Source: Dorea formicigenerans
Lineage (GTDB): Bacteria; Bacillota; Clostridia; Lachnospirales; Lachnospiraceae
Reading direction: 5' to 3'
DNA: 64,000 nt
NCBI RefSeq assembly: GCF_025150245.1
Contig: NZ_CP102279.1
Location: 1,547,423 to 1,611,422, forward strand
In this document: positions 53,917 through 63,072 of the stretch, piece after piece
How the letters are laid out: each line of letters starts with the position of its first letter
Position numbering within the stretch: the stretch's first letter is position 1
The notes under the pieces: generated by a model
The model's database searches: none
Seen by the model: only the letters and a program-made list of their open reading frames with translations
Told to the model about the DNA's origin: nothing
Position numbers and translations under genes: made by a program

Positions 53917-55098
53917 TTAAAAATCAACTTCTGTTCCATAATAAATACATGTAAACAGTCTTTCCATTGTAGCTGGATCAATTGTTCTTGGATTAGAACC
54001 TGTACAGGCATCTCCAACAGCATTTTCAGAGATTGTAGCAATTTTTTCTTTAAATTCATCTTCTTTGATTCCGAAATCCTTTAATGTAGCCGGAATATTT
54101 AAGATAACATTGAATTCATTGATCTTCTCACAAAGACTGTTGATGAGTGCTTTTTCAGATGCTCCACCAAGTCCTACAAATCTTGCAATTTCAGCATATC
54201 TCTTAGCTGCTACAGGATCTTTTGCATTATATTTGATTACATATGGAAGATACATTGCATTTGCAAGACCATGTGTAATATGTCCTGTAGAGAATGCAGC
54301 TCCTGTTTTATGAGCCATAGAATGTACGATTCCAAGTAATGCATTAGAGAATGCCATTCCAGCCAGACACTGTGCATCGTGCATTTTTGCTCTTGCTTCC
54401 ATATTGCATCTGTAGGATGCCGGAAGATAATCAAATACCATCTCGATTGCTTTGAGTGCAAGCGGATCTGTATATGGACAGTTCAATGTAGATACATATG
54501 CCTCAATCGCATGTGTCAAGGCATCCATACCTGTGTAAGCAACCTGCTTTACAGGAAGTTCAGCTACAAGAGCCGGGTCAACAATTGCAACATCTGGCGT
54601 GATGTTAAAATCTGCCAGAGGGTACTTGATTCCTTTTGCATAATCTGTGATAACAGAAAATGCTGTTACTTCAGTTGCAGTTCCGGAGGTTGAAGGAATT
54701 GCTGCAAATTTTGCTTTCTGTCTTAATTCCGGGAAACTGAATGGTGTAATCAGATCTTCAAATGTTATTTCCGGATACTCATAGAAAGCCCACATAGCTT
54801 TTGCTGCATCAATCGGTGATCCACCACCCATAGCTACGATCCAGTCAGGCTCGAATTCCTGCATAGCCTTTGCACCTTTCATTACAGTTTCAACAGACGG
54901 GTCTGGTTCTACACCTTCGAAAAGAGCAACTTCCATTCCAGCTTCTTTCAAGTAGTCTTCAACTTTTGCAAGGAATCCCTGGCGTTTCATTGCGCCGCCA
55001 CCGACAACAACGATTGCCTTTTTACCTTTTAAGTTCTTCAGCTCTTCTAAAGCTCCTTCTCCATGATAAATGTCTCTTGGTAATGTAAATCTTGCCAT
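53917..55098 (-). CDS. Iron-containing alcohol dehydrogenase
   Basis: 393-residue group III (iron) alcohol dehydrogenase. The NAD(P) motif is WIVAMGGGSPIDAAKAMW, followed by AIPSTSGTATEVTAFSVI. The metal ligands are visible: Asp in VDPALVAE/DALTHAIEAYVS (Asp and His), LGIVHSMAHKTGAAF (His) and TGHITHGLANA (His). The family reduces aldehydes or ketones to alcohols; substrate choice (ethanol, butanol, 1,3-propanediol) cannot be read from sequence. GGAGGAG precedes the ATG. A very large inverted repeat covers its promoter. Confidence 0.94.
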   Translation of the reverse strand: MARFTLPRDIYHGEGALEELKNLKGKKAIVVVGGGAMKRQGFLAKVEDYLKEAGMEVALFEGVEPDPSVETVMKGAKAMQEFEPDWIVAMGGGSPIDAAKAMWAFYEYPEITFEDLITPFSFPELRQKAKFAAIPSTSGTATEVTAFSVITDYAKGIKYPLADFNITPDVAIVDPALVAELPVKQVAYTGMDALTHAIEAYVSTLNCPYTDPLALKAIEMVFDYLPASYRCNMEARAKMHDAQCLAGMAFSNALLGIVHSMAHKTGAAFSTGHITHGLANAMYLPYVIKYNAKDPVAAKRYAEIARFVGLGGASEKALINSLCEKINEFNVILNIPATLKDFGIKEDEFKEKIATISENAVGDACTGSNPRTIDPATMERLFTCIYYGTEVDF

Positions 55099-55120
55099 GA
55101 TTTTTCTCCTCCATAAAATA

Positions 55121-55177
55121 ATTGCGTTAAATTTTTATCACAGTTGCATTATAGCATTGATAATAATTTAACGCAAT
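55121..55177 (-). promoter_or_regulatory. adh promoter inside a 19-bp inverted repeat
   Basis: TTGCGT, 17 bases, TATAAT (55148-55176, TGC before the -10) on the minus strand. The arms ATTGCGTTAAATTTTTATC (55121-55139) and its near-exact reverse complement (55159-55177, 18 of 19) flank the -10 symmetrically, with a 19-base centre. One arm contains the -35 and the other lies just past the start site, so the dyad acts as DNA, not as an mRNA hairpin. Confidence 0.75.
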
Positions 55178-55221
55178 ATTTTTCTGGTAATTTTTTCTTT
55201 TTTTACATAATAAGATAACAA

Positions 55222-56484
55222 TTATTGGTTATCATACATATAATTTCTAGTGGTAATACCACTCATACGCCCCTTTCCATTGACAAGTACGACTTTAAAA
55301 AGAGTTTCTCCCTTTGGCATGTCGATTGGCCCGGTATATTTTGTAGATGCTGTTGTCGGGTCTGTACCGTCTGTCGTGTAATATGCAGTATATCCCTCCG
55401 GTACTTTTACTTCAATCTGAACTGCTTCATCGTACTGTCCTGTTGACGGGGAGACCGCCGGTGCATCTTCTACAGGGAATTCTACCGTGTAAGTCTTCTT
55501 ACCGATTGCACTCGGCACCCCTTTTTTGTTGACAGCAATTGCTTTTATGGTTGTCTCACCCTCGCTGATCTGTATGCCTTCACTAGTGTACTTCGTACTT
55601 GTCAGATCAGGATCTGTACCATCCGTTGTATAGTAGATTGTATCTTTATCTGCAGTCAGAAGTAATTTTTGGACATCATCATAAGTCGTAGAATCCTCCA
55701 GACTGAACTTTGGTTCATCTACAACATAATCGCTTAATTTCTCCAACATGGAATCATTGACAGAATCCAAAAGTTCTGGAATTTCCATGTTCTGATCTGA
55801 TTTCAAATAAAAATCCATACATGCTTTATAAAGTTCAACATTACCAGATTGCTTGCTAACTGCTTCTTCAAATAATGTTGTACCTTCATCTGTCTTATCC
55901 TGTGACTGATAAACATCTGCAAGACCTGTGTAAGCATCTGCTTTTTTAGTATTTTTGGAAATTGCCTGTTTATAATAAGCTTCTGCAGTGGTATAATCTT
56001 TTGACTGCGCGGCTTTTTGTGCTTTTTTCATAATCCCGTTATAGGAATTCTGATATACAACATAGAATCCGGCACCTGCTAATACTACGATTGCAGCCAT
56101 AATAAGCAGGACGATTCGTCTTTTTCTGCGCAAAGCTTTCTTTCTTGCTGCTTTTGCGCTCTGCCGTTTTCTTCTTTCCTTTTCAGTTAGCATCTGCCCC
56201 GTAGTATTCCCGGTCATTCTTCTTCCAGTCATAGCCGCTGTTGTTCGTGATGCACTTCTTCCTGTATTTCTGCCAGCAGATTGTCCTGTCCTGTTATTAT
56301 TTCTGCGTTTTTGATTTATATATTGATCGAGCTCCGATTCCTGCTCATTGCCATCTAATTGGATCTGAGCCGTTAACATTTCTTCAAGTGGATTGTAATC
56401 TGGTACAATCTGTACCTCTCGCCCACATTTTTTACAATATAATTCCCCTTCTGGTATTTCTGCCTTACAATACCTGCATTTCAT
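55222..56484 (-). CDS. Zinc-ribbon, TPR and chitobiase-C-like membrane protein
   Basis: 420-residue protein of unusual make-up. Residues 1-22 form a zinc ribbon (CRYCKAEIPEGELYCKKCG). A long basic, Arg/Thr/Gly-rich linker ends in a membrane helix at about residues 128-148. Outside come TPR-like repeats (AQSKDYTTAEAYYKQAISKN, about 155-235), then two copies of the chitobiase/beta-hexosaminidase C-terminal domain (YYTTDGTDPDLTSTKYT and YYTTDGTDPTTASTKYT). No enzyme domain is present. Likely a signal or scaffold protein at the envelope; it sits between ftsK and adh. Confidence 0.88.
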   Translation of the reverse strand: MKCRYCKAEIPEGELYCKKCGREVQIVPDYNPLEEMLTAQIQLDGNEQESELDQYINQKRRNNNRTGQSAGRNTGRSASRTTAAMTGRRMTGNTTGQMLTEKERRKRQSAKAARKKALRRKRRIVLLIMAAIVVLAGAGFYVVYQNSYNGIMKKAQKAAQSKDYTTAEAYYKQAISKNTKKADAYTGLADVYQSQDKTDEGTTLFEEAVSKQSGNVELYKACMDFYLKSDQNMEIPELLDSVNDSMLEKLSDYVVDEPKFSLEDSTTYDDVQKLLLTADKDTIYYTTDGTDPDLTSTKYTSEGIQISEGETTIKAIAVNKKGVPSAIGKKTYTVEFPVEDAPAVSPSTGQYDEAVQIEVKVPEGYTAYYTTDGTDPTTASTKYTGPIDMPKGETLFKVVLVNGKGRMSGITTRNYMYDNQ

Positions 56485-56506
56485 TGTCTATACTGACCTC
56501 CTCTGA

Positions 56507-58969
56507 TTATTCAGTAGTATTTATATTTTGTATGTATTGTTCAAATTCTTCTGGTGTCATGAGGATTTTTCGCGGTTTTGTTCCCTCTTCGCCACCGACA
56601 ATCCCCGCTTCACACAATTGATCCATAATACGTGCTGCACGGTTAAAGCCAATCTTGAATGCTCTCTGCAGCATCCCTATGGAAGCCTTGTCCTTATCAA
56701 TGATAAGACGACCTGCGTCTATAAAATAGGCATCTCGCCCATTACTTTCATCGGCACCAGGTCCGTTTGAAGATACCATGCCAATATTGGATGTATTTAC
56801 ATGATTGACAACTTCTTCATCGTAATTGGCATTGCCATTTTTGTCAATTAAATAATCAACAACTTTCTGCACCTCTTTATCCGATACAAAAGCTCCCTGG
56901 ACTCGTACCGGTTTCTGATAACCGGATGGATAAAAGAGCATATCTCCTTTTCCAAGTAATTTTTCAGCGCCATTCATATCAATGATGGTTCTGGAATCAA
57001 CTCCAGAAGTTACAGAAAACGCGATTCTTGACGGCATGTTTGCTTTAATCAATCCTGTGATAACATTGACAGACGGACGCTGTGTTGCAATGACCAGATG
57101 AATTCCTGCTGCTCTTGCAAGCTGTGCCAGCCGGCAAATTGCTTCTTCAACTTCGCCAGGAGCAACCATCATAAGATCTGCAAGCTCGTCTACAATAATG
57201 ACAATCTGCGACATCTTATGTCCTTTTGCTTCATCTGCATGATCCGGCATAGATTCAATCTTCGCATTATATCCTTTGATATCACGTACATTCAATGACG
57301 CAAATGCCTGATAACGCCTTGTCATCTCAGCTACTGCCCAGTTCAAAGCACCAGCTGCCTTTTTCGGGTCTGTCACCACGTCAATCATCAGATGTGGAAT
57401 GCCTTTGTAAACACTTAATTCTACAACTTTAGGATCGATCATAATTAATTTGACTTCATCCGGAGTTGCTTTATAAAGGATGCTCATGATCAATGTATTA
57501 ATACAGACAGACTTACCGGAACCTGTAGCACCTGCGATCAGCACATGTGGCATCTTTGCTATATCTGTAACGACAACCTTACCTCCGATATCTTTTCCAA
57601 CTGCAAACGATATTTTAGAGGTACTGTCTTTAAATTCTTTGGACGCTAGAAGATTCCCAAGCATGACTGTAGAATTTTCCTTATTCGGAACTTCAATTCC
57701 TACAGCTGCTTTTCCCGGAATCGGTGCCTCGATTCGAATATCTGCGGCGGCCAGATTCAGCTTGATATCGTCTGCCAGTCCGACAATCTTACTTACTTTC
57801 ACACCCATTTCCGGCTGAAGCTCATAACGCGTGACAGCAGGACCACAGCTTACATTTGTAACTGTTACATTTACTCCAAAATTCGCCAGAATCTCCTGAA
57901 GCTTCATAGCAGTTTCCCGAAGCTTTGCATCCGATTCCTGACGTCCTTCACTACCACGATTCAGAAGTGATACCGGTGGCATTTTATATGCTTTTGTTCT
58001 TACAGCCGCTGTTGTCTTCGCAGCTTCTGCTGCAACACGCGCAACTTCATCGGCAACCGGAGCTGCTCCCATCTTACTTTTACGCACAGAACTTCCCGAA
58101 GAAGAGTCTGTCGGATTCTTGTCTGCCTGTGTAAAATCAAAGGCTTCCTCCGTCACATCTGATTCTTCCGGAATATCTTCTATTGGAATATCAGGAGCCC
58201 TGTTGATCACAAAATCCGGTTGTTTTTTTGTTTTATCTTCTTCCGGTATCATTTCCGGATTACTCTTTATTTCCTTCATCTCCGGTGACTGGAACTTATC
58301 AGAAAGTCTGGTTGCCAGAGAAACTCCCGTTACGCGGTGATCCGATCGTTTTTCGTTAGGGTTTGTGTTTTTGGCAGCTTTTTGTTCCTGCTCACGCATC
58401 TTAGCACGCTTAGCTTTACGTTCTTCTGAAATTTTACGTCTTCTTTTGGCATCTTCTCTTGCGCGGCCATAGGCCTGATCACCTTTTGCTTTTACTCCCT
58501 TTAAAGCAGATTTACCAGTAATGATCACTCCACAGATAATCATACAGATTATTACAATTACATATGTACCTGCCACTCCGACTGCGGGTATAAGAAGGTT
58601 TGCAATAAAGCTTCCAAGTCTTCCGCCCATCTCATGAATCAGGTCTAAAAGTGTACAGGTAAGGATCATAAAAACCAGCACAAGCGCAGATTTTATATAT
58701 GCGATTCTATTTTCTTTATTTGATATTAAAAATGATACGATTCCAAACAGTAAAAATGGGACAAGATAGGCAACGATCCCAAAGCCGTGCTTTAGAGCCC
58801 CGGATACATGATAGCCAATGTTTCCGCCAAATCCGAAATTACTGATCAATAGCAAAATACTGACTGCCAGAGTAACCCAGACAAAGATTTCCTCCCCTAA
58901 AAAACTTTGTTCGGTCTTTTTTTTCTTTGTCTGCTTTCTGCCAGTTTTCTTTTTTGACTTTGCAGCCAT
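56507..58969 (-). CDS. ftsK: FtsK/SpoIIIE DNA translocase
   Basis: 820-residue membrane-anchored motor that pumps chromosomes through closing septa. The N-terminus is very basic, followed by four helices (residues 30-155) and a charged linker. The RecA-like motor has Walker [13 protein letters not shown] (near 483) and [15 protein letters not shown]. The C-terminal gamma winged helix is [19 protein letters not shown], which reads polar DNA sequences. It could serve both vegetative division and, as SpoIIIE, the forespore; whether there is a second copy elsewhere is unknown. Confidence 0.96.
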   Translation of the reverse strand: MAAKSKKKTGRKQTKKKKTEQSFLGEEIFVWVTLAVSILLLISNFGFGGNIGYHVSGALKHGFGIVAYLVPFLLFGIVSFLISNKENRIAYIKSALVLVFMILTCTLLDLIHEMGGRLGSFIANLLIPAVGVAGTYVIVIICMIICGVIITGKSALKGVKAKGDQAYGRAREDAKRRRKISEERKAKRAKMREQEQKAAKNTNPNEKRSDHRVTGVSLATRLSDKFQSPEMKEIKSNPEMIPEEDKTKKQPDFVINRAPDIPIEDIPEESDVTEEAFDFTQADKNPTDSSSGSSVRKSKMGAAPVADEVARVAAEAAKTTAAVRTKAYKMPPVSLLNRGSEGRQESDAKLRETAMKLQEILANFGVNVTVTNVSCGPAVTRYELQPEMGVKVSKIVGLADDIKLNLAAADIRIEAPIPGKAAVGIEVPNKENSTVMLGNLLASKEFKDSTSKISFAVGKDIGGKVVVTDIAKMPHVLIAGATGSGKSVCINTLIMSILYKATPDEVKLIMIDPKVVELSVYKGIPHLMIDVVTDPKKAAGALNWAVAEMTRRYQAFASLNVRDIKGYNAKIESMPDHADEAKGHKMSQIVIIVDELADLMMVAPGEVEEAICRLAQLARAAGIHLVIATQRPSVNVITGLIKANMPSRIAFSVTSGVDSRTIIDMNGAEKLLGKGDMLFYPSGYQKPVRVQGAFVSDKEVQKVVDYLIDKNGNANYDEEVVNHVNTSNIGMVSSNGPGADESNGRDAYFIDAGRLIIDKDKASIGMLQRAFKIGFNRAARIMDQLCEAGIVGGEEGTKPRKILMTPEEFEQYIQNINTTE

Positions 58970-59024
58970 ATTTTTTACTCCCCCTTATGCGCAAAACATA
59001 TCACACTATAGTATACATGAATGA

Positions 59025-59696
59025 TTATTTTTCGTCAATCATCTGGTGAAGTTTCCTTAATGCATGGCTCATTCCTCCAACTTCATCAATCAGACCTTCC
59101 CTGACCGCATCTTCTCCTTCCAGAAGTGTGCCGACATCTTTGACAAGTTCTGTCGGATTAAGCATCAGTTCTTCGATACGTTCTTCGTTCATATGGGAAT
59201 GAGCTGCAAGAAACCCTGTAATGCGTTTTTGTGTCCGAATCATATTTTGGAGACTTTGCTGTACTCCAATAAACATGCCATTTGATCTGACCGGATGTAT
59301 GATCATAGTTCCGCTCGGGACGATAAATGAGTAATCTGCCGCCACTGCCAGCGGTCCTCCGATAGAATGGCTGCCTCCAAGGACTAGAGAAACTGTCGGT
59401 TTACTAATAGAAGCAATCATCTCTGCAATAGATAGTCCTGCTTCCACATCCCCGCCCATTGTATTTAAAAGGATCAGAAGTCCATCAATCTCTTCGCTGT
59501 CTTCTACTTCAGCCAGCATCGGCAAAAGATGTTCGTATTTTGTCGCTTTTGTATTCCCGGATACTGCTTCATGACCTTCAATCTCTCCAATAATTGTCAG
59601 AAGACGTACATTATGTTTCCGGTTATTAGAGTCAAGTTTCATGCTGCCGGTTTCTTTCATTTCATCTCTTTTTTCCTCAGTTGTTTCTTTTTCCAT
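59025..59696 (-). CDS. TepA-like ClpP-family serine protease
   Basis: 223-residue cytoplasmic protease of the ClpP superfamily. The nucleophile Ser is in LVLGGSHSIGGPLAVAA, the His in GTMIIHPVRSNG, and GLLILLNTMGGDVEAGLSIAEMI forms the oxyanion region. The family is TepA/YmfB, found next to ftsK (ytpT/spoIIIE) in Firmicutes. Its ribosome site GGAGG lies in the 3' arm of the metY terminator; an in-frame ATG at 59711 is inside the hairpin and less likely. Confidence 0.92.
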   Translation of the reverse strand: MEKETTEEKRDEMKETGSMKLDSNNRKHNVRLLTIIGEIEGHEAVSGNTKATKYEHLLPMLAEVEDSEEIDGLLILLNTMGGDVEAGLSIAEMIASISKPTVSLVLGGSHSIGGPLAVAADYSFIVPSGTMIIHPVRSNGMFIGVQQSLQNMIRTQKRITGFLAAHSHMNEERIEELMLNPTELVKDVGTLLEGEDAVREGLIDEVGGMSHALRKLHQMIDEK

Positions 59697-59699
59697 AAA

Positions 59700-59737
59700 A
59701 AATACCTCCATACTTTTTTCTTAGTATGGAGGTATTT
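59700..59737 (-). terminator. Terminator after metY that contains the next ribosome site
   Basis: AAATACCTCCATAC pairs perfectly (14 bp) with GTATGGAGGTATTT around a 10-base A-rich loop, then TTT and the ATG at 59696. The GGAGG of the 3' arm is the Shine-Dalgarno site of the protease gene. Confidence 0.88.
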
Positions 59738-59745
59738 AAATACTT

Positions 59746-61026
59746 TTATACCTGTTCAAGTGCCTGACTTAAATCAGCAATAATATCATCAATATTTTCA
59801 ATTCCAACACTGAAACGGATCAGATCCGGCTGTACTCCAGCTTCTTTTAACTCCTGATCATTCATCTGACGGTGTGTGTGACTTGCCGGATGGAGAACAC
59901 AGCTTCTTGCATCTGCAACATGAGTCACGATTGCAATCATCTTCAGGCTGTCCATCATGCGGACTGCTTCCTCTCTTCCACCCTTCAGACCAAAAGTAAT
60001 GACTCCACAAGTTCCGTTTGGCATATATTTCTTAGCAAGTGCATAATGTTTATCACCTTCTAGCATCGGACAACTTACCCACGCTACTTTTTCATGTGCC
60101 TGCAGATATTTTGCAGCTGCCAGAGCATTTTCACAATGACGCTCCACACGTAATGGAAGCGTTTCAAGCCCAAGATTCAGAATAAATGAATTCTGAGGTG
60201 ATGGAATAGAACCTAAATCTCTCATTAACTGAGAAGTCGCCTTTGTAATATACGCAGCTTTTCCAAATTTCTCTGTGTATACGATTCCGTGATATGTCTC
60301 ATCCGGAGTTGTAAGTCCCGGAAATTTATCTGCATGGGCAGCCCAGTCAAAGTTACCACTGTCAACGATAGCTCCTCCGACACATGTGGCATGTCCATCC
60401 ATGTATTTTGTAGTAGAATGTGTTACGATATCTGCACCCCACTCGAACGGACGGCAGTTGACCGGTGTTGCAAATGTATTATCCACAATAAACGGTACGC
60501 CATGTGCATGAGCAGCCGCTGCAAATTTCTCGAGATCTAATACTACAAGAGCCGGATTGGCAATGGTTTCACCAAATACAGCTTTTGTATTCTCTTTGAA
60601 TGCGGCATTTAACTCTTCTGTCGTACATTCCGGATCAACAAATGTTGCATCAATGCCCATCTTTTTGATTGTATGGGCATACAAGTTATAGGTACCGCCA
60701 TATACTGCAGAAGCACATACAATATGATCTCCTTCTTCACAGATATTCATGATGGCATAGAAGTTCGCTGCCTGACCAGAAGATGTCAGCATTGCTGCAA
60801 CTCCGCCTTCCAAATCGCAGATTTTTGCTGCCACTGCATCATTGGTTGGATTCTGCAGTCTTGTATAAAAATATCCGGATTCCTCCAATGCGAACAGACG
60901 ACCCATCTGATCACTGCTATTGTATTTAAATGTTGTACTCTGATAAATCGGAAGTACACGCGGCTCTCCATTGCCCGGCTCATAACCGGACTGGATGCAT
61001 TTTGTTTCAATCTTGTAATTACTCAT
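59746..61026 (-). CDS. metY: O-acetylhomoserine sulfhydrylase/aminocarboxypropyltransferase
   Basis: 426-residue PLP enzyme that makes homocysteine from O-acetylhomoserine and sulfide (or methanethiol). The PLP-lysine motif is VTHSTTKYMDGHATCVGGAIVD, with FIVDNTFATPVNCRPFEWGA and GGVAAMLTSSGQAANFYAI nearby. Length fits the MetY rather than the shorter MetB/MetC branch. It begins 22 bases after yebC, so no separate SAM-type riboswitch precedes it; a terminator closes it. Confidence 0.95.
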   Translation of the reverse strand: MSNYKIETKCIQSGYEPGNGEPRVLPIYQSTTFKYNSSDQMGRLFALEESGYFYTRLQNPTNDAVAAKICDLEGGVAAMLTSSGQAANFYAIMNICEEGDHIVCASAVYGGTYNLYAHTIKKMGIDATFVDPECTTEELNAAFKENTKAVFGETIANPALVVLDLEKFAAAAHAHGVPFIVDNTFATPVNCRPFEWGADIVTHSTTKYMDGHATCVGGAIVDSGNFDWAAHADKFPGLTTPDETYHGIVYTEKFGKAAYITKATSQLMRDLGSIPSPQNSFILNLGLETLPLRVERHCENALAAAKYLQAHEKVAWVSCPMLEGDKHYALAKKYMPNGTCGVITFGLKGGREEAVRMMDSLKMIAIVTHVADARSCVLHPASHTHRQMNDQELKEAGVQPDLIRFSVGIENIDDIIADLSQALEQV

Positions 61027-61048
61027 AAGCTTATCCCCTTTTTATGTT

Positions 61049-61780
61049 TTACTCGTCCCAGTTATGATAAACATCCTGAACATCATCATCATCATCAAGC
61101 ATATCCAGAGTCTTCTGAATATTTGCGATGTCTTTCTCATCTGTCAGTTCGACATATGTCTGAGGAATCATTGTAACCTCTGCACCTGCCATTGGAATTC
61201 CAGCTTCTTCAAGAGCCTGACGTACAGCACTGAAATCTTCCGGTGTTGTAAAGATCTCAAAGCTGTCTTCTTCCTCTGAGAAGTCCTCTGCTCCGGCATC
61301 AAGCGCGGTCATCATGAGTTCATCAGAATCCCCGTCGAACTCTTCCTTATCTACAATGATCTGACCTTTTTTATCAAACATAAAGGATACACATCCAGGT
61401 GTTCCTACATTTCCCTTACCTTTTGTAAATGCATTCTTTACATTCGTAGCTGTACGGTTTCTGTTATCTGTCAGAGCCTCTACGATGATAGCAGTTCCGT
61501 TCGGACCATATCCTTCATATGTAATGTGCTCGTAGTTTGCTGCATTGGCATCCCCTTCGGCTTTTTTGATATTTCTGTCGATGGTATCATTCGGCATATT
61601 GTTAGCTTTTGCTTTTGCAATAACATCACGCAGACGGCTGTTGTTAGCCGGATCAGCGCTTCCACCTTCTTTTACGGCAACTGCAAGTTCTTTTCCGATT
61701 TTCGTAAAGATCTTACCCTTTGCTGCATCATTTTTCTCTTTCTTATGTTTAATATTGGCAAATTTTGAATGTCCTGACAT
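61049..61780 (-). CDS. YebC/PmpR family protein
   Basis: 243-residue protein of the YebC family. [20 protein letters not shown] is the family's fixed N-terminus, followed by [13 protein letters not shown] and a three-domain layout ending in [14 protein letters not shown]. It was long listed as a transcription regulator. More recent work on the family points to help with translation of difficult (proline-rich) sequences. GAGG precedes the ATG. Confidence 0.96.
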   Translation of the reverse strand: MSGHSKFANIKHKKEKNDAAKGKIFTKIGKELAVAVKEGGSADPANNSRLRDVIAKAKANNMPNDTIDRNIKKAEGDANAANYEHITYEGYGPNGTAIIVEALTDNRNRTATNVKNAFTKGKGNVGTPGCVSFMFDKKGQIIVDKEEFDGDSDELMMTALDAGAEDFSEEEDSFEIFTTPEDFSAVRQALEEAGIPMAGAEVTMIPQTYVELTDEKDIANIQKTLDMLDDDDDVQDVYHNWDE

Positions 61781-61824
61781 TTCTATTCCTCTTTTCTATC
61801 TGTTTTCACACGTTCTTTATTCTA

Positions 61825-62562
61825 TCACGCCATCGGAAGTTTTTCAATCTTTACTCTTTGAATTGTGTTATCATTCACTTCCAGAACGGTAAATCGGTAG
61901 TTCTTATATACTACAATGCACTCTTCGCCTTCATTCGGGATACGTTCCAGCTTGTCGATCATAAAGCCATTGAGTGTTCCATACTCTTCCGTGTCAAATG
62001 TAACATGCAAAAGGTCTCCCAGTTTTTCCAGCTCCAGCATACCGCTCGCGATATAGGAACTGGCAGAAAGTACAATGATCAATTCTTCTTCCACGTCATG
62101 CTCGTCCATAATATTTCCGACAATTTCTTCCAGTATATCTTCCAGTGTCACAAGACCGGAAGTCTGCCCATATTCATCCATAACAATTACGATATGGTTT
62201 TTCTTTGCCTGCATCTCCTTAAAAAGGCGATCAATATTCTTAGACTCCGGTATAAAATCTACAGGTCTTATGTAAGAATGTAATTCTTTGACCGGAACAT
62301 TTCTGTAATTGTTTTTCAAATAGCATGTCATGGCCTCACGCAAATGCATAAAACCGATGATCTCATCAATACTTCCTCTGTAAATCGGAAATCTTGAATA
62401 ATTCGTCTCCAGCATAAAATGCAGTGCATCTTCCAGAGATTCCTCCTCATCTATCGCCACAATATTCTTCCTGTGAGTCATGATATCCCGGGCGTTCTTA
62501 TCCATGTATCGGAACACATTACGGATCAGCTTATCCGCGGTTCCCTGTCTGGCCTCGTCCAT
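61825..62562 (-). CDS. CBS-domain and CorC/HlyC protein without membrane part
   Basis: 245-residue soluble protein with two CBS motifs (DIMTHRKNIVAIDEEESLED, then VPVKELHSYIRPVDFIPES) and MDEYGQTSGLVTLEDILEEI between. It ends in a CorC_HlyC domain from about residue 160 (GMLELEKLGDLLHVTF). Full CorB/CNNM transporters have a DUF21 membrane domain first; it is absent here, as in E. coli CorC. It may regulate a magnesium or related transporter. The ATG at 62562 is chosen over the GTG at 62580, which touches the GGAG. Confidence 0.9.
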   Translation of the reverse strand: MDEARQGTADKLIRNVFRYMDKNARDIMTHRKNIVAIDEEESLEDALHFMLETNYSRFPIYRGSIDEIIGFMHLREAMTCYLKNNYRNVPVKELHSYIRPVDFIPESKNIDRLFKEMQAKKNHIVIVMDEYGQTSGLVTLEDILEEIVGNIMDEHDVEEELIIVLSASSYIASGMLELEKLGDLLHVTFDTEEYGTLNGFMIDKLERIPNEGEECIVVYKNYRFTVLEVNDNTIQRVKIEKLPMA

Positions 62563-62588
62563 AATTCTACTTTCTTTCACTCCTTTGA

Positions 62589-62936
62589 TTATGTATGAAG
62601 CTCAAAACTGACTTTGATTGCTTCATCTACTTTGTACATCATTTCTTTATCCAGGTGACAAACCATGTCCTTTAAGCGCTGTTTGTCTATGGTTCGGATC
62701 TGTTCTAATAATACCACAGAATTCTTTACAATCTGATATTTTCTTGCATCTATCTCTACATGAGTTGGCAGCTTCGCCTTATTCATACGGGAAGTAATCG
62801 CCGCACATATGACAGTCGGGCTGTGACGGTTTCCTACGTCATTCTGAATGATCAGCACCGGACGAATCCCTCCCTGTTCTGAGCCGACCACCGGACTCAA
62901 ATCTGCATAATAGATATCACCACGTCTTACCTGCAC
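62589..62936 (-). CDS. mazF: MazF/NdoA-type mRNA endoribonuclease
   Basis: 115-residue toxin-fold RNase of the MazF/PemK/EndoA family. [20 protein letters not shown] is the typical N-terminus with the active-site Arg loop, and [20 protein letters not shown] carries the conserved Thr/Ser region. ENDO-type position after alr matches the Bacillus alr-ndoAI-ndoA locus. The RHH antitoxin is missing: the 136 bases to alr hold no ORF. A GTG at 62936 with GGAG ten bases upstream is preferred over a GTG at 62945. Confidence 0.92.
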   Translation of the reverse strand: MQVRRGDIYYADLSPVVGSEQGGIRPVLIIQNDVGNRHSPTVICAAITSRMNKAKLPTHVEIDARKYQIVKNSVVLLEQIRTIDKQRLKDMVCHLDKEMMYKVDEAIKVSFELHT

Positions 62937-63072
62937 AATGTCCACACTCCGATTTTACTATGATACTACAAGTATTTCCAGCTTTTTCGGAAGTATTCTT
63001 ATATTTTCATGCAAGAATAAAGCAAAATCCATTCACAGGCATCCCAGTCTGGGCTTTTACCCTTTCTTACTA

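Noticed and set aside
61027-61048. SAM-type riboswitch before metY
   Set aside because: Only 22 bases separate yebC and metY; there is no room for one.
62946-63072. Possible antitoxin gene between alr and mazF
   Set aside because: No ORF of useful length with a ribosome site; the gap is too short for an RHH antitoxin.
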